From positions 20,609-78,632 of the forward strand of contig LNKV01000075.1 of the NCBI GenBank assembly GCA_001465935.1: a stretch of 58,024 nt of DNA, read 5' to 3'. Positions within the stretch are counted from its first letter, which is position 1; the number at the start of each line of letters is the position of its first letter. Made by a program: the position numbers and the translations under genes. Positions 1 through 9,849 of the stretch are shown here, piece by piece. This stretch comes from Clarireedia homoeocarpa. Its lineage: Eukaryota; Ascomycota; Leotiomycetes; Helotiales; Rutstroemiaceae. Below the pieces are notes generated by a model, which was not told where the DNA came from, searched no databases, and worked only from the letters and a program-made list of their open reading frames with translations.

Positions 1-2955
1 TTTAAATATCTAAAAAGAATAATTTAAAGTTAATAAAGAAAATAAATTAAAAGAAATAAAAAAAATAAAAGAAATAAAAGAAGTTTTTATTTAAACTAAT
101 TATCTTTTAATTTATTTATTAGTCTTGATTATATTTAAATTTATTAGTTTAATAACTTATTATAAATATTAATAAAACTATATATAAAAATATTAAAAAT
201 ATAATAATTATTAAATTAATAAGATAATAATAAATAAAATATAGATTAATAAAAAGAAGAATTATTAAAATATTATATAAAATATATAAATTCTTTAAAA
301 TTAATAAGTTTATTTAATTAATTATTTAATTTAGATTTAAACGAAAAATATTAATTTTCTAATTATTATTCTAATTCTTTTTATCTATTTTATATAAGAT
401 ATATTGAAATCTAATAATATAATTATTTAAAAAATTAATATTTTAATAAACTATATAAAGATAAATAAAAGTTTTCTTAATATAATAAAGGTTTTTATAT
501 ATAAAAGTAAAAGTTTTAAGAATATTCTTATAATTAAAAAAAAACTTATTAATAAAAAGTAAAACTTAGATTTAAATAAAAAATTTAAAGTTTAAGAAAA
601 TATAATAGAATTTAATAATATTATCTTTTATAACTTTATTATCGATTTATAACTTAATCTTAATAATAAATAATTAGATATTAAAATAAGAACTATTAAA
701 TTTATTTAAGTTTTATAATTTAAATTATTTAAATATTAGATAAAAGTAAAAAGAATAAAAAAAGATATTATTTAAATAAAATATTTCAAGTTTTTATTTA
801 AACTTTTTAATTTAAATATTAAGTTATTAATAAATAATTATAAACTTAATTATAATTTTATTAATAATTAATTATTCTATTATTCTTAAAAAAGTGAAGT
901 AATAATAATAATAAAATAAATAATAAATAAAAACTTAAAAATAATATTTAAAAGAGATAGCTTTAAATCGAAGTTATTTAAAAATAAAAGATTTTTATAA
1001 CTTATAATAAAGTATAAATTTAAAACAGTTATATAAATCTAGAAAGTAGAGAATATTAAATAAGTTCGAATAAATATAAATATAAAGTTATAACTTATAA
1101 AAATAAATTAATATAATTATTTAATTTAAGAAAGGAAAGTAGTTAAATCGTATTAATAAAATTAATATATTAATAAGTAAGTTGATTTATAATATTATAT
1201 AAATCAAGAAAGTAAGAAAGTAATTATTAATTATAAAGTACTAATATATAAAATAACTTTAATAAGTTTTTAAATATTAATATTATAAATACTAATTTAT
1301 TTTATATAAAATTTAAAGATTATAATTTATATTTTTATTATATTCTAATCTATTAGCTAGATTTAATATAATTATTAATAAGATCTTTTTAGAATTTAAA
1401 GAGATTATTATTAAAAACTTTTAATTAAATTTTATTTTTTCTATCTCTTTAATAATTATATATATAATCTATTTTAGAAACTTATAAAATTAAGTATATA
1501 AGTATTAATATATATATAAAATCTATAAAATATCGATATTATTTTATATAATATAAATAAAAGAATTAATTACTTTTTAATAAAATATTTATATATAAAT
1601 TATCTCTTTAATTAAGTATTTAAGAATATTACTATTAGTAAAATAATAATATTATATATAAAGTAAAAGAAGTTTAATATAATATAACGAGATTATTAAT
1701 AAAGATATTAAATAATTTTAGAATATTAAATTATAAAACTAAAACTATATATAAAAAAGAAGACTTTATATAATTCGAGAGTTTTAGAATTTATATAAAA
1801 TAATATTTTATAAAGAAATATCTTAATTAGATTAATATAATTATATATATAATTTTATATAAATCGTTATAATTTCTAATTTAATATTATATTAAATATT
1901 ACTTTAAAGTATTTACTATTTTTAAATAAAAGTATAATTATTTATTTTATTTTTATATAATAATTAATATTTATTATTTAATATTTTTTTATATAATAAA
2001 TAAGTTAGAATTTATTTAAAATAAATATAAATATATACTTCTTTATTTAAATTATTATTTATTATATAATCTTCTTTAGTTTATTATAAGTCTTTTTAAT
2101 TAAACTTCTTTATTATAAAATTATAATATTATTAATATATTTTATAATAATAATATTTAGTTCTTAATTATAAATTTATATTAAATTAGTATTATAATAT
2201 AAATATAAAATAAATTATAATAGTAATTTTTAAAAGATACTAATTATAATCTAATATACTTTTAATTTAAATTTATTAAAACTAATAATTATATTTTTAT
2301 TTATTAAAAAATTAATAATCTATTTAACTATTCTTTTATTTATCTTATATTTATATAAATTATAAAGTAGTTTAATATATAAAATATTATTAAAAGTCTT
2401 TAAAATATCTAGTTTAAAAAGATTTATTATTTATAATTTAAATAAATTCTAAATTTTATATATTTTCTTAATAATAGTATTTAATATATAATCTATTAAT
2501 CTTCTTTTATATCTTCTAATATATATATTTAGTAATAATTAATATATCTCGATTATATAACTAATTTTATTTATAATAATTAAATTTATAAGTTTATTAA
2601 TTATATTTAATAAAGTTATTAAATAATATATTTTAAATATAATATAATTATCTTTATTTAATTTTTTAAAAATAATAATAATAGATTATTAAAAGTATAT
2701 TAAATAATATTCTAATTATAAATTCTAATTATATATTTTTATAAAATATAAAGCTAGTTAGATAATAATAATATAAAGAACTTTATTTATAATATTATCT
2801 AGTTTTTAAGATTTTTTAAAGAATATAAAGATAATAATTTAAAATATCTCTTTTTTAATAATATTTAAAAATAAGATTTAATTTTAATATTTAACTCCTC
2901 GAATATTTTAAAGATTATATTAATATTATTAATTTTATTAACTATTAATATTCGA
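1..2955. other. RIP-degraded AT-rich block upstream of the LINE ORF2
   Basis: The block is almost wholly A and T, with CpA and TpG nearly absent, as expected after repeat-induced point mutation. No open frame of useful length survives. It lies directly upstream of the readable endonuclease part of a LINE on the + strand, so part of it may be that element's ORF1 and 5' UTR, but no zinc-knuckle or other ORF1 motif could be read. About 1900-2900 is T-rich on the + strand, unlike the A-rich LINE ORF2, so it may come from a different unit. A perfect 10-bp inverted repeat (CTCGAATATT, 2898-2907 with 2947-2956) sits at its right edge. Confidence 0.5.
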
Positions 2956-2959
2956 GATT

Positions 2960-5900
2960 ATATATATTAGTTAGTAAGTTAGAATAAATAAATAAATTAA
3001 TTAATATAAATTTATATTATTATTTTATAAAAAAAAGAGTAGTAATTATAATAATATAAGAATTATAATTAAATTATAAAAATAAAATATATTATCTAAA
3101 TTTAATAATTTATATTCTAATATATAAAAATAAATAAAAAAGCTATTTATTTATAAATATAGTTATTAAAAAAGAAAGTTAAAAATATAAAATTTAAAAT
3201 AAGAATTTATATTTAATAAAATTTATATTAAATTTAAAAATAATTTAAATCTATAATATTTATTTATAACTTTTAAATAATTATAAAAATATTAAATATA
3301 AATATTTATTTAAATTATTATAAATAATATTTAATAAAGATAATAAATATATTATAATAAATAACTTTAACTTCTATTATTTAATATAGTTTAAATTATA
3401 ATATTTATTATATAACCAAGTTAATAAACTACTCGAGATAATATAATAACTTAATTTATTTATTTTTTATAAAAGTAAAATATTCTTTATTATATAAAGA
3501 GATATAATAATCGATTTAATATTCTTTATATTAAAACTTATAAATTACTGATTTAAATATATTATTATAATAAATAAAATATATAAATCAAATTATATAA
3601 TAATATAATTATAATAAAATATCAAGTTAATAATAATAATAAAATAGAAATATAAAAAGTAGAAACTTATAAATATTATATAAATTAAATAAATAATATT
3701 ATATTTACTAAAGTATAATATTAAATAAAGTTTAATAAAGAATTTAGAAACTTATATTATAATATTTACTTTTTAAATTTAAAAGATTATTAATATAATA
3801 ACTTTTTAAAAATAAAGTTTAAAAAGATTTAAATATTAATAAATATTAAAAGTAAATAAAATAGTAAGAGTAATATATATAATATATTAATACTAATTTA
3901 TTAAAAGAGAAAATAAATAATTAAAATTATAAATTAAATAACTTTAGAAAATAAAAAAATATATAATTTATTAAATAAAGTAAATAATTTAAAGATAGAT
4001 AATATATAAATATTATAAAATAAAAGAGTTATAAAGACTTATAAGATAGAATAAAAGAATAATAATAAAATAAAATATAATTTTAATATTTAAATTTAAA
4101 GAAGATAAAAGTATAAATTTATTTAAAAAAAAATATATATTCTTACTTAGTATTTTTATAAAAGTAAATAATATCTTCTAAATATATAATTATAATTATT
4201 AAATAATCTAGAGAATATTAAATTAAATAATATTATAAACTAGAAATATTTAATAAAATTCGAGATTAATAAAGAATTTATTATTAAAAAGTTTATTAAT
4301 CTATTTAGAAATTACTTAGATTATTTTATATTAAAAGAAAATTAAATTCTATATTATTTTCTTAAAATACTAAATTAATTATTTATAAAAATAATTATAA
4401 ACTTAGTTTAAATTAATTAAAAATTTAAATATATATTAAGAAACTTAAAAAATATATTAATAGTAGTATTATAGAAATCTAGAAAACTAAGTTATAAATA
4501 TATAAAAATTTAATATTTAATTATATTTTTAAATATTTAAAGAAAATTAATTAAAAAGATTATTATTTAGAAAATCTATAATATAACTAAATATAATTTA
4601 TTATTAAATAAATAAATAAGAATTAGAATATAAAGAAGTATTATAATAATATTAGATTTATTTATTTTAATAATTAAATTAGTTTAAATAAATAAAAAAT
4701 AAATAATATTATTATTTTTATTAAATATAATAAAGACTTTTAATATTATTATCTATTTATATTTAATAATAGTTATTTAGAAACTTAGTTTTCTTTAATA
4801 AATTAATAAATAGATAATAAATTTTTTAAATAATAAGATTATATATTTCTTAATTATTAATAAAATATTAAAGAACTTCTTATTATAAATAAAAGTATTT
4901 TAAAAATTCTTATTCTTATTAATATTATTTTTATTTAATAATATAAAGTTTATTTAAATATATTTATTTCTAAAATAAAGACTTTATATAAAAAGATTTA
5001 TTAATAATATATATCTAATTATAATAAATTTAAATATAAAAACTAATTATAATAAACTTATTAATATATATTAAAAGATTTTAAGATATATTTAATATTA
5101 TAAAATATATTTTATATTAACGAAATATAAACTTATTCACTTTAAAAAAATATAAAATAAATTTAATCTAATAATTATAATCTAGTTTAAATAAAATATA
5201 AAATATATTTTATTATCGAATATATAAATATTAAAGATTTAATTTAATATAAAGTTTAACTAAAAAATATATATAAAAATAGTTTAAGAAAAAGATATTA
5301 TAATATTAATTATATTTAATAAATTTAATTAGATAATTTAAAGTTCGATATTATATCGAATATAAATTCTTTATATAATATTATATATATTATATTAATT
5401 TATAAAATAGAAATATAATATAAATCTAAGAAGAAAGAGATAATTAAATAAGAATTCGAGTAAATATAAATAATATATTTTAAAAAGATTATTAAAATAT
5501 ATTAAATTATATTTAATTATAAAATAAAAATAGAAATAATAATCTCTCTAATTAATATATACTATAATAAGAAATTTAAGAAATTCTTTAAATATTAAAA
5601 AGATATCTTTATTTAATAAATTTATTAAAAGTAATATCTATAAATTTAGAAAAAGAAAGATAATAAAAAAATAAAATAAAAATTAATAAATTTCCTAAAT
5701 AAATATATTAATTAAATAGAAATATTTAAATTTAAAAAATAAATATAAAAGATATAATAAATAAAAAATATAATTAAATAATATAATATAATAATAAAGA
5801 GTTTAGTATTAAATAAAAGTAGATTTAAATTATATAAAAAACTTAGTAAAATAAAAAAATATAATATTTATTTAAAATAAAATAAAATAAATAAGTTATA

Positions 5901-6265
5901 TATACTTTTTAAATATATAAAATATATTAAATTATAAATCTTTAGTTTATATATATTATTATATTAATATAGAAATAATAGAGTATATCTTTTTATATTA
6001 TAATATTAAGTAAGTAAAGAGATAATAATAAGAAAGAATAATTATTATTAAATTATTTAATAATCTAAATTCAATATAATAAATAATTAAATAATTAATT
6101 TAAAATAAATAATTTAAGTATTTTAAACTTATTTATAATACTTAGTAAGTAAAAAAGACTTAAATTAATTTTTAGAATTTAAAACTAAAGAAGGAAGAAG
6201 ATAATAAGATCGAAGACCTTATTATAGTCGAGGTGGGTCACGTGCCTTGTGCACGTGACCCCTAA
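2960..6265 (+). pseudogene. Tad1-type LINE ORF2 relic (APE endonuclease + reverse transcriptase)
   Basis: This is the replication protein of a Tad1-clade LINE; it would nick target DNA and reverse transcribe the element RNA. Allowing for RIP, the order is clear. The endonuclease QEPW motif is at about 3057-3068, with Q and W now stop codons. The endonuclease C-terminal I-D-L-I-F and SDH-type motifs are at about 3520-3605. The RT palm motif before the first catalytic Asp (LLFLLNIIKTFNII, originally S/L-LD-AFD) is at about 4710-4755. The GIPQGSPLSPILF motif is at about 4874-4935, and the catalytic F-V-D-D, now F-I-N-N, is at 4997-5008. The C-terminal Cys/His-type region follows at about 5880-6010. 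The frame holds unchanged from 4874 to the TAA at 6263-6265, while at least two frame changes separate the endonuclease from the RT. Dense stops and loss of both catalytic Asp residues make it dead. Class confidence is high; exact start unknown. Confidence 0.85.
6235..6261. repeat. perfect 11-bp palindrome with two CACGTG cores
   Basis: GGGTCACGTGC at 6235-6245 and its exact reverse complement at 6251-6261 are separated by the 5-nt loop CTTGT. It overlaps the last codons of the LINE ORF2. Each arm holds a CACGTG E-box-like hexamer and a third lies at 6290-6295. A similar CACGTG pair occurs in the unrelated Fot1-like element at 9587-9603. It could fold into an RNA hairpin at the LINE 3' end or bind a bHLH protein; neither is shown. 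Confidence 0.85.
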
Positions 6266-6615
6266 GTGCATTACTAAGGGTAAGGGGCGCACGTGCCCGT
6301 AGGGCCATAGCAGCTATAGCAGGTATAGCGGCCTCATATCTCAGGCAGCTGTATACTTTGTAGGTGCGATTCGGTGCGTATCGTCACATCGTTAACCAAC
6401 TATAATACAAATAGTAAGTTTAGGAAATAACTGAATAATATAGCTGTAAAGGAGAAGAACAAGATAAATATATATATAAATAGGAAATACAAAGTAGTGC
6501 GATCAGTAGTTTTATCTAGAGAGGTTCTATTAATATAATTAACTAAATTGAGCTCCTTTATAGTTAGTACCACACGTACTATCTAGCGGGTTAGAAATAA
6601 TAAATAAATATAAAT
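6266..6615 (+). other. LINE 3' UTR and A-rich tail
   Basis: About 330 bp of mixed-composition, non-coding sequence follows the ORF2 stop and ends in CTAGCGGGTTAG plus an AAATAATAAATAAATA run typical of LINE 3' ends. TpG and CpA are present here, unlike the ORF, so RIP largely spared it. It contains TATAGCGGCCT (about 6324-6334), also found in the Fot1-like element at 9631-9641. I first considered a long terminal repeat, but no matching copy is seen upstream and the adjacent coding relic is a LINE. Confidence 0.6.
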
Positions 6616-6640
6616 TTATATAAAAAAATATTATTATTAT

Positions 6641-8841
6641 TTAAATAACTAATAAATTTCTTATTATAATATTATCTAATAATCTATCATCATTATATAT
6701 ATATATTCCTATTCTTTTGAAGAATTCATTTTTATTATCTTGATATTTTTGTAGAACAATAATATAATTATGAAATATATTAAAGATCTTACCTAGTATT
6801 AAACATAAACATTTATCTCCCTCTTTAAGATTATCACTAGATAGGCTAGGGCAGTCGGCCCAGAACAAGAAACGTTGTTTTATCGAGGTAGACTGTTGCA
6901 AATCGATATAATATTCTGTTTTTCCCGACCTGGCAGTATTGATAGAAATTTGTGCCGGGATTACAGCAGCTGTTATATCGAGGATATTATCTTTGCATAG
7001 CCCGAAGCTAATATAAGCCCCTTGTGAACTGTGCCTGATAACGAGGTGTTCGTCGGGCACAAATTTATCGTTGATATGGTTATAGCCTATGGTAGAGGCG
7101 AATTGTCCTTGAAAGTTTTCAAAACGGGACATCCAAGACCAGGTTGGTGCTATAGAAGACCTAGAATAATTTTGTGACGAGCGTGGTGATCCGGTCCAGG
7201 AAAGACCTCGAGCTATATCTTTCTCCCATATACCAGCAATACACTTATCTTTGACGGTCCTATTGAAAGTGTCTGCGATACCAGCAAAAGCGTGATATCG
7301 ATCCCAGGGTTTTGACAAATGCAAGCCTGAATATACAAATAATAATTGCAGCCAGAAATTATATGCGCGTTGCGGAGACAGAGCCCCGTGTCTCAACTGT
7401 GCGAATAGCTGCTTCAATGAAGTAGGTTGCTCGCTGCTTGAGGATCCTGGTCTTGCGTCGTCTGATGATACAGCTGGATCTTGGGTTTCATGATCCTGTT
7501 GCAAATATATGCTCATACACTCGCAAGTGCATGAACTCCCGCACTCCCAAATCAACTCAGAACCGCAGAAGTGAATCGCACGGGATGCCAGAAGTCGCTC
7601 TTGGAGTACCCAGGCTCGATCAAGCAGAGGAGCTTGTTGATGTCGTCCATTAACGACTTCGTCAAAGAGAAACCCGTGATCAAGGTAATGAGATGCTCGT
7701 ATGGATATTGTATCTGATGCGTTGGCAGCTAAATTTAGTGTGTAAATGCGTAAAGGGCCACTTGCATGATCCAAAAAGTAAGAAGTTCTACGTTCCCCGA
7801 ATAGGCTGTGAGAGCTGTCTGGGAGAGAGGTTGCCGCAACATTAAAGAACGAATTGGAGTAAATATCTGCCATCTTGCCTGATTCGTTGAGCCAGTCCTC
7901 GTGATCGTCCTGAATAATACATAACGAGTCGATCCATACGAACTCACACCTGAGGCAACGTGCAAGATTTATGAAGTCCTTGAAAAGTGTACAGAGTTTT
8001 TCAGCTGGTATTCCTTCCTTCCAGCTTTGGATGTTACTTGAGGTTGTCATCGTGGGCCGAATATGCGGATCTTGACCCCAGCAATGGCTGAGAGTGATGT
8101 ATTTCCCGTTTATACAGCTGTTTGTCTCTACTACCTTCGGCAATTCCCCAGCGATATTCAACACGCGTTTTGGAAGCTGGAATATAGGTACCCGGCAAAG
8201 TGGATGCGTTTGTTCACAGGCCGTGAGCCAAGAATTTATAATGTCTGTAGCTGACTCGATGGTGAGATGCCGTTCAACAGTCTTCGCATTTCCAAAAGCT
8301 GGATGTGAAGGTGGCGAGCCTAGACTTATATTAAGAAGAAGATCGATACAATAAATAAGAGGGTCCAAATACCATTCTCTGTAAAAAATTCTATCCGCAT
8401 TCGAGTTTCGGATGGATGAGGCGTATATTTAGCTCTGAAGGCGGTAAGACTCTTACCCGGTCGCAGTTCTAGGAAAAGGCGGTTTCTCTCGTCGTGGCTG
8501 TCACTGGTTGCATCTGAGTCGTCATAGCTCGTATCTGTGTCGTCACTGCTCGCATCTGAGCCGTTACTATCTGTATCTGATTGCTCTGGATAGTCACCCC
8601 AGAATAAGCGAGTACCGCGATTGATAATATCGCAAGTAGGACATCCATTCTCAGCAGAGGCTCTTAAATCTTGAAATTCGAGAATCAAATATCTTGTAGG
8701 ATCAACTCCATCATCTCCGCAGAGGAACACAGAAATAGATTCGAGCAAGTAGTAATCCAGATTACGACAGACAATGCAAAAAGTAGATAAACTCGAACTG
8801 ATTTCTCTTTCCATAGTATCTGCAGTTTGAGTACTTTGCAT
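6641..8841 (-). CDS. HET-domain (heterokaryon incompatibility) protein, two exons, 715 aa
   Basis: This is a fungal HET-domain protein, a family linked to non-self recognition and programmed cell death after cell fusion, and often found as NLR-like immune partners. The coding sequence is join(8841..8373, 8319..6641) with a 53-nt intron; 469 + 1679 nt gives 715 codons plus TAA. The N-terminus has the Cys pairs typical of the family: CIVC (residues 22-25) and GCPTC (66-70). An Asp/Ser-rich tract of 7-residue repeats follows (88-115). The HET domain spans about 228-420: YITLSHCWG (230-238), WIDSLCIIQDD (285-295), an MADIY segment (306-310), and RAWVLQERLL with IHFCGSELIWEC (391-416). The C-terminal WDRYHAFAGIA (about 495-505) and PTWSWMS (548-554) are also family-typical. 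No broken motif is seen. The ATG at 8841 gives an N-terminus of normal length; a second Met lies at residue 10. It is tail-to-tail with the LINE, and the last about 60 codons are markedly AT-rich. Confidence 0.9.
8320..8372 (-). other. 53-nt spliceosomal intron of the HET gene
   Basis: On the minus strand it begins GTATTT and ends CTAG, with a CTTAAT branch-like motif about 15 nt before the acceptor. Removing it joins ...TTEN-G to SPPSHP... in phase 1 (G from exon 1 plus GC from exon 2 makes Gly157). Without splicing, the upstream frame ends in TAA inside the intron. The upstream AG (AATATAAG) would give an immediate stop, so the CTAG acceptor is the only one that works. The length is typical for filamentous ascomycetes. 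Confidence 0.85.
8497..8580 (-). repeat. 21-bp tandem repeat in the HET coding region (7-aa Asp/Ser repeat, 4 copies)
   Basis: Four imperfect in-frame 21-bp units encode SDTDSNG, SDASSDD, TDTSYDD and SDATSDS (residues 88-115). The tract sits between the N-terminal Cys motif and the HET domain and is likely a disordered acidic linker. Repeat number could vary between strains because the unit is a multiple of three. Confidence 0.8.
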
Positions 8842-9330
8842 ATAAGTTAACTTATATTATTTGAAGGAAAAAGAATAATAATCAAGGTATAAAGCTTATT
8901 AGCTTGAGGAAGTGGGGTAATTGTAACGAAAGTGATATTTCATTCTTAGAATACTAAGGTGCTGAACTCAGAATAGATTTAGCTGGACTAATATAAGAGA
9001 TTTCTGCCAGGCGGTGAGGCTGCAATCTAACACTATTCCCTAATACCGTTTTTTTTATATGGTGAAAATAAGGTGTGGTCCGTCCGCGGTGAAAACGGTA
9101 TTACACCGTAATACTATTAACCCTAACAATTAGGGTTAGATTATTCTGGGTGTACGGTGTATCTGACTATCATATAATTAGTATATTCCGAATCTCCAGA
9201 CCAAGGCGAGTATCATCATGTAGAATATATATAGTTTATCCCATAATTGAATGTCGAGATAATTTGATGGGGTTGTGTACCAAAATGTGAAGTGTGGTTG
9301 ATATGGGACGTGCACATCCATGATTCCCCC
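8842..9330. other. intergenic region upstream of the HET gene
   Basis: No coding frame was recognised. Composition is near normal and it should contain the HET promoter and 5' UTR, but no core promoter element could be fixed. It contains a run of eight T (about 9049-9056) and the nested inverted repeats described separately. Confidence 0.5.
9041..9161. repeat. nested inverted repeats with telomere-like core
   Basis: Three perfect inverted repeats lie in 121 bp. TAATACCGTTTT (9041-9052) pairs with AAAACGGTATTA (9092-9103). TACACCGTA (9102-9110) pairs with TACGGTGTA (9153-9161). Nested inside the second is TAACCCTAA (9118-9126) with TTAGGGTTA (9130-9138), separated by CAA. The innermost pair is a head-to-head telomere-like motif. 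It could be a foldback or MITE remnant, or a cruciform-forming site. Confidence 0.75.
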
Positions 9331-9417
9331 ATACTATGCCCCCCCATGAACAAAGGTTAAATTTTTGTGCGTCTTGCTACCGCAAATTTAACCTTTGTTC
9401 ATGGGGAGGGATAGTAT
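9331..9417. repeat. 34-bp near-perfect inverted repeat (foldback/MITE-like hairpin)
   Basis: Arms 9331-9364 and 9384-9417 match at 32 of 34 positions and flank a 19-nt loop. The outer ends read ATACTAT and ATAGTAT; the core is CCCCATGAACAAAGG with its complement. It lies 26 bp outside the left end of the Fot1-like element. The arms carry no RIP signature. It could be a miniature foldback element or the template of a hairpin RNA; no duplicated target was found. Confidence 0.85.
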
Positions 9418-9443
9418 AAAAGTAAGCTTCCCCCATTATATTA

Positions 9444-9485
9444 ACGTATAACCCCACTTTATAGATCACTCTATTTAAATAGATC
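9444..9485 (+). repeat. left terminal inverted repeat of the Fot1-like element
   Basis: These 42 bp match the right end (11462-11503, reverse complement) at 38 positions. The outer 23 bp and inner 13 bp are identical, with four differences in the 6 bp between. It is preceded by TA. Confidence 0.9.
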
Positions 9486-9581
9486 TGTGATATACCTTTA
9501 ATAATAGAGTAGGTAAAGCCTTAGAATTAACAACTAAAGAACTAAGAGAGTTAAAGAGCTCGAAGAGTTTATATATAGAAA

Positions 9582-9641
9582 GGGGTCACGTGCAATTCAC
9601 GTGCCTAGCTAGCTCCACTAGCTCTTAGTTTATAGCGGCCT
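9582..9641. other. CACGTG pair plus TATAGCGGCCT motif inside the transposon
   Basis: GGGGTCACGTGC and TTCACGTGCC give two CACGTG hexamers (9587-9592, 9598-9603), followed by TATAGCGGCCT at 9631-9641 and AGGCTGC. The same order of motifs is seen in the LINE 3' end at 6235-6345. It lies downstream of the transposase stop region, so it is non-coding. Confidence 0.6.
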
Positions 9642-9849
9642 TAGGCTGCTTAAACAGGAAGTATAACTAAGTATATAAGGTTTATTATAAAATCACTTTT
9701 ACTCCTTTTATATTACAATTAATAAATAAACTATAATAACTATTTAAATTAAATAAATCTATATAGAAGTAATTAAAACGGGGTTTATAAAACGATTTAA
9801 ACAAGTTCTTTTATTATACCCGAGTTACTAATATATACTATAACGTGAT

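Larger units (their letters stand above)
2960..6615 (+). mobile_element. Tad1-like non-LTR retrotransposon (LINE), RIP-degraded
   Basis: This non-LTR element is recognised from its ORF2 relic (endonuclease, reverse transcriptase, C-terminal region), a less mutated 3' UTR and a terminal A-rich run (AAATAATAAATAAATA, about 6594-6609). The 5' boundary is not visible; the element probably extends further left. Its 3' end abuts the 3' end of the HET gene in tail-to-tail orientation, with about 30 bp between. RIP stops abruptly at about 6190-6230, so the last codons and the 3' UTR keep near-normal base composition. No target-site duplication could be identified, because the 5' end is not defined. 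Confidence 0.8.

Noticed and set aside
6230..6600. Solo LTR of a retrotransposon
   Set aside because: GTCACGTGACC and the CTAGCGGGTTA end resemble some fungal LTRs, but the adjacent degraded frame is clearly a LINE ORF2 whose frame runs into this segment, and an A-rich tail follows. No second copy is seen.
7438..8354. Several short + strand frames and a second minus-strand frame across the HET gene
   Set aside because: They overlap the well-supported HET coding sequence in other frames and show no domain.
9118..9138. True interstitial telomere tract
   Set aside because: Only one TAACCCTAA and one TTAGGGTTA are present. No run of tandem TTAGGG exists, so it is reported only as a telomere-like palindrome.
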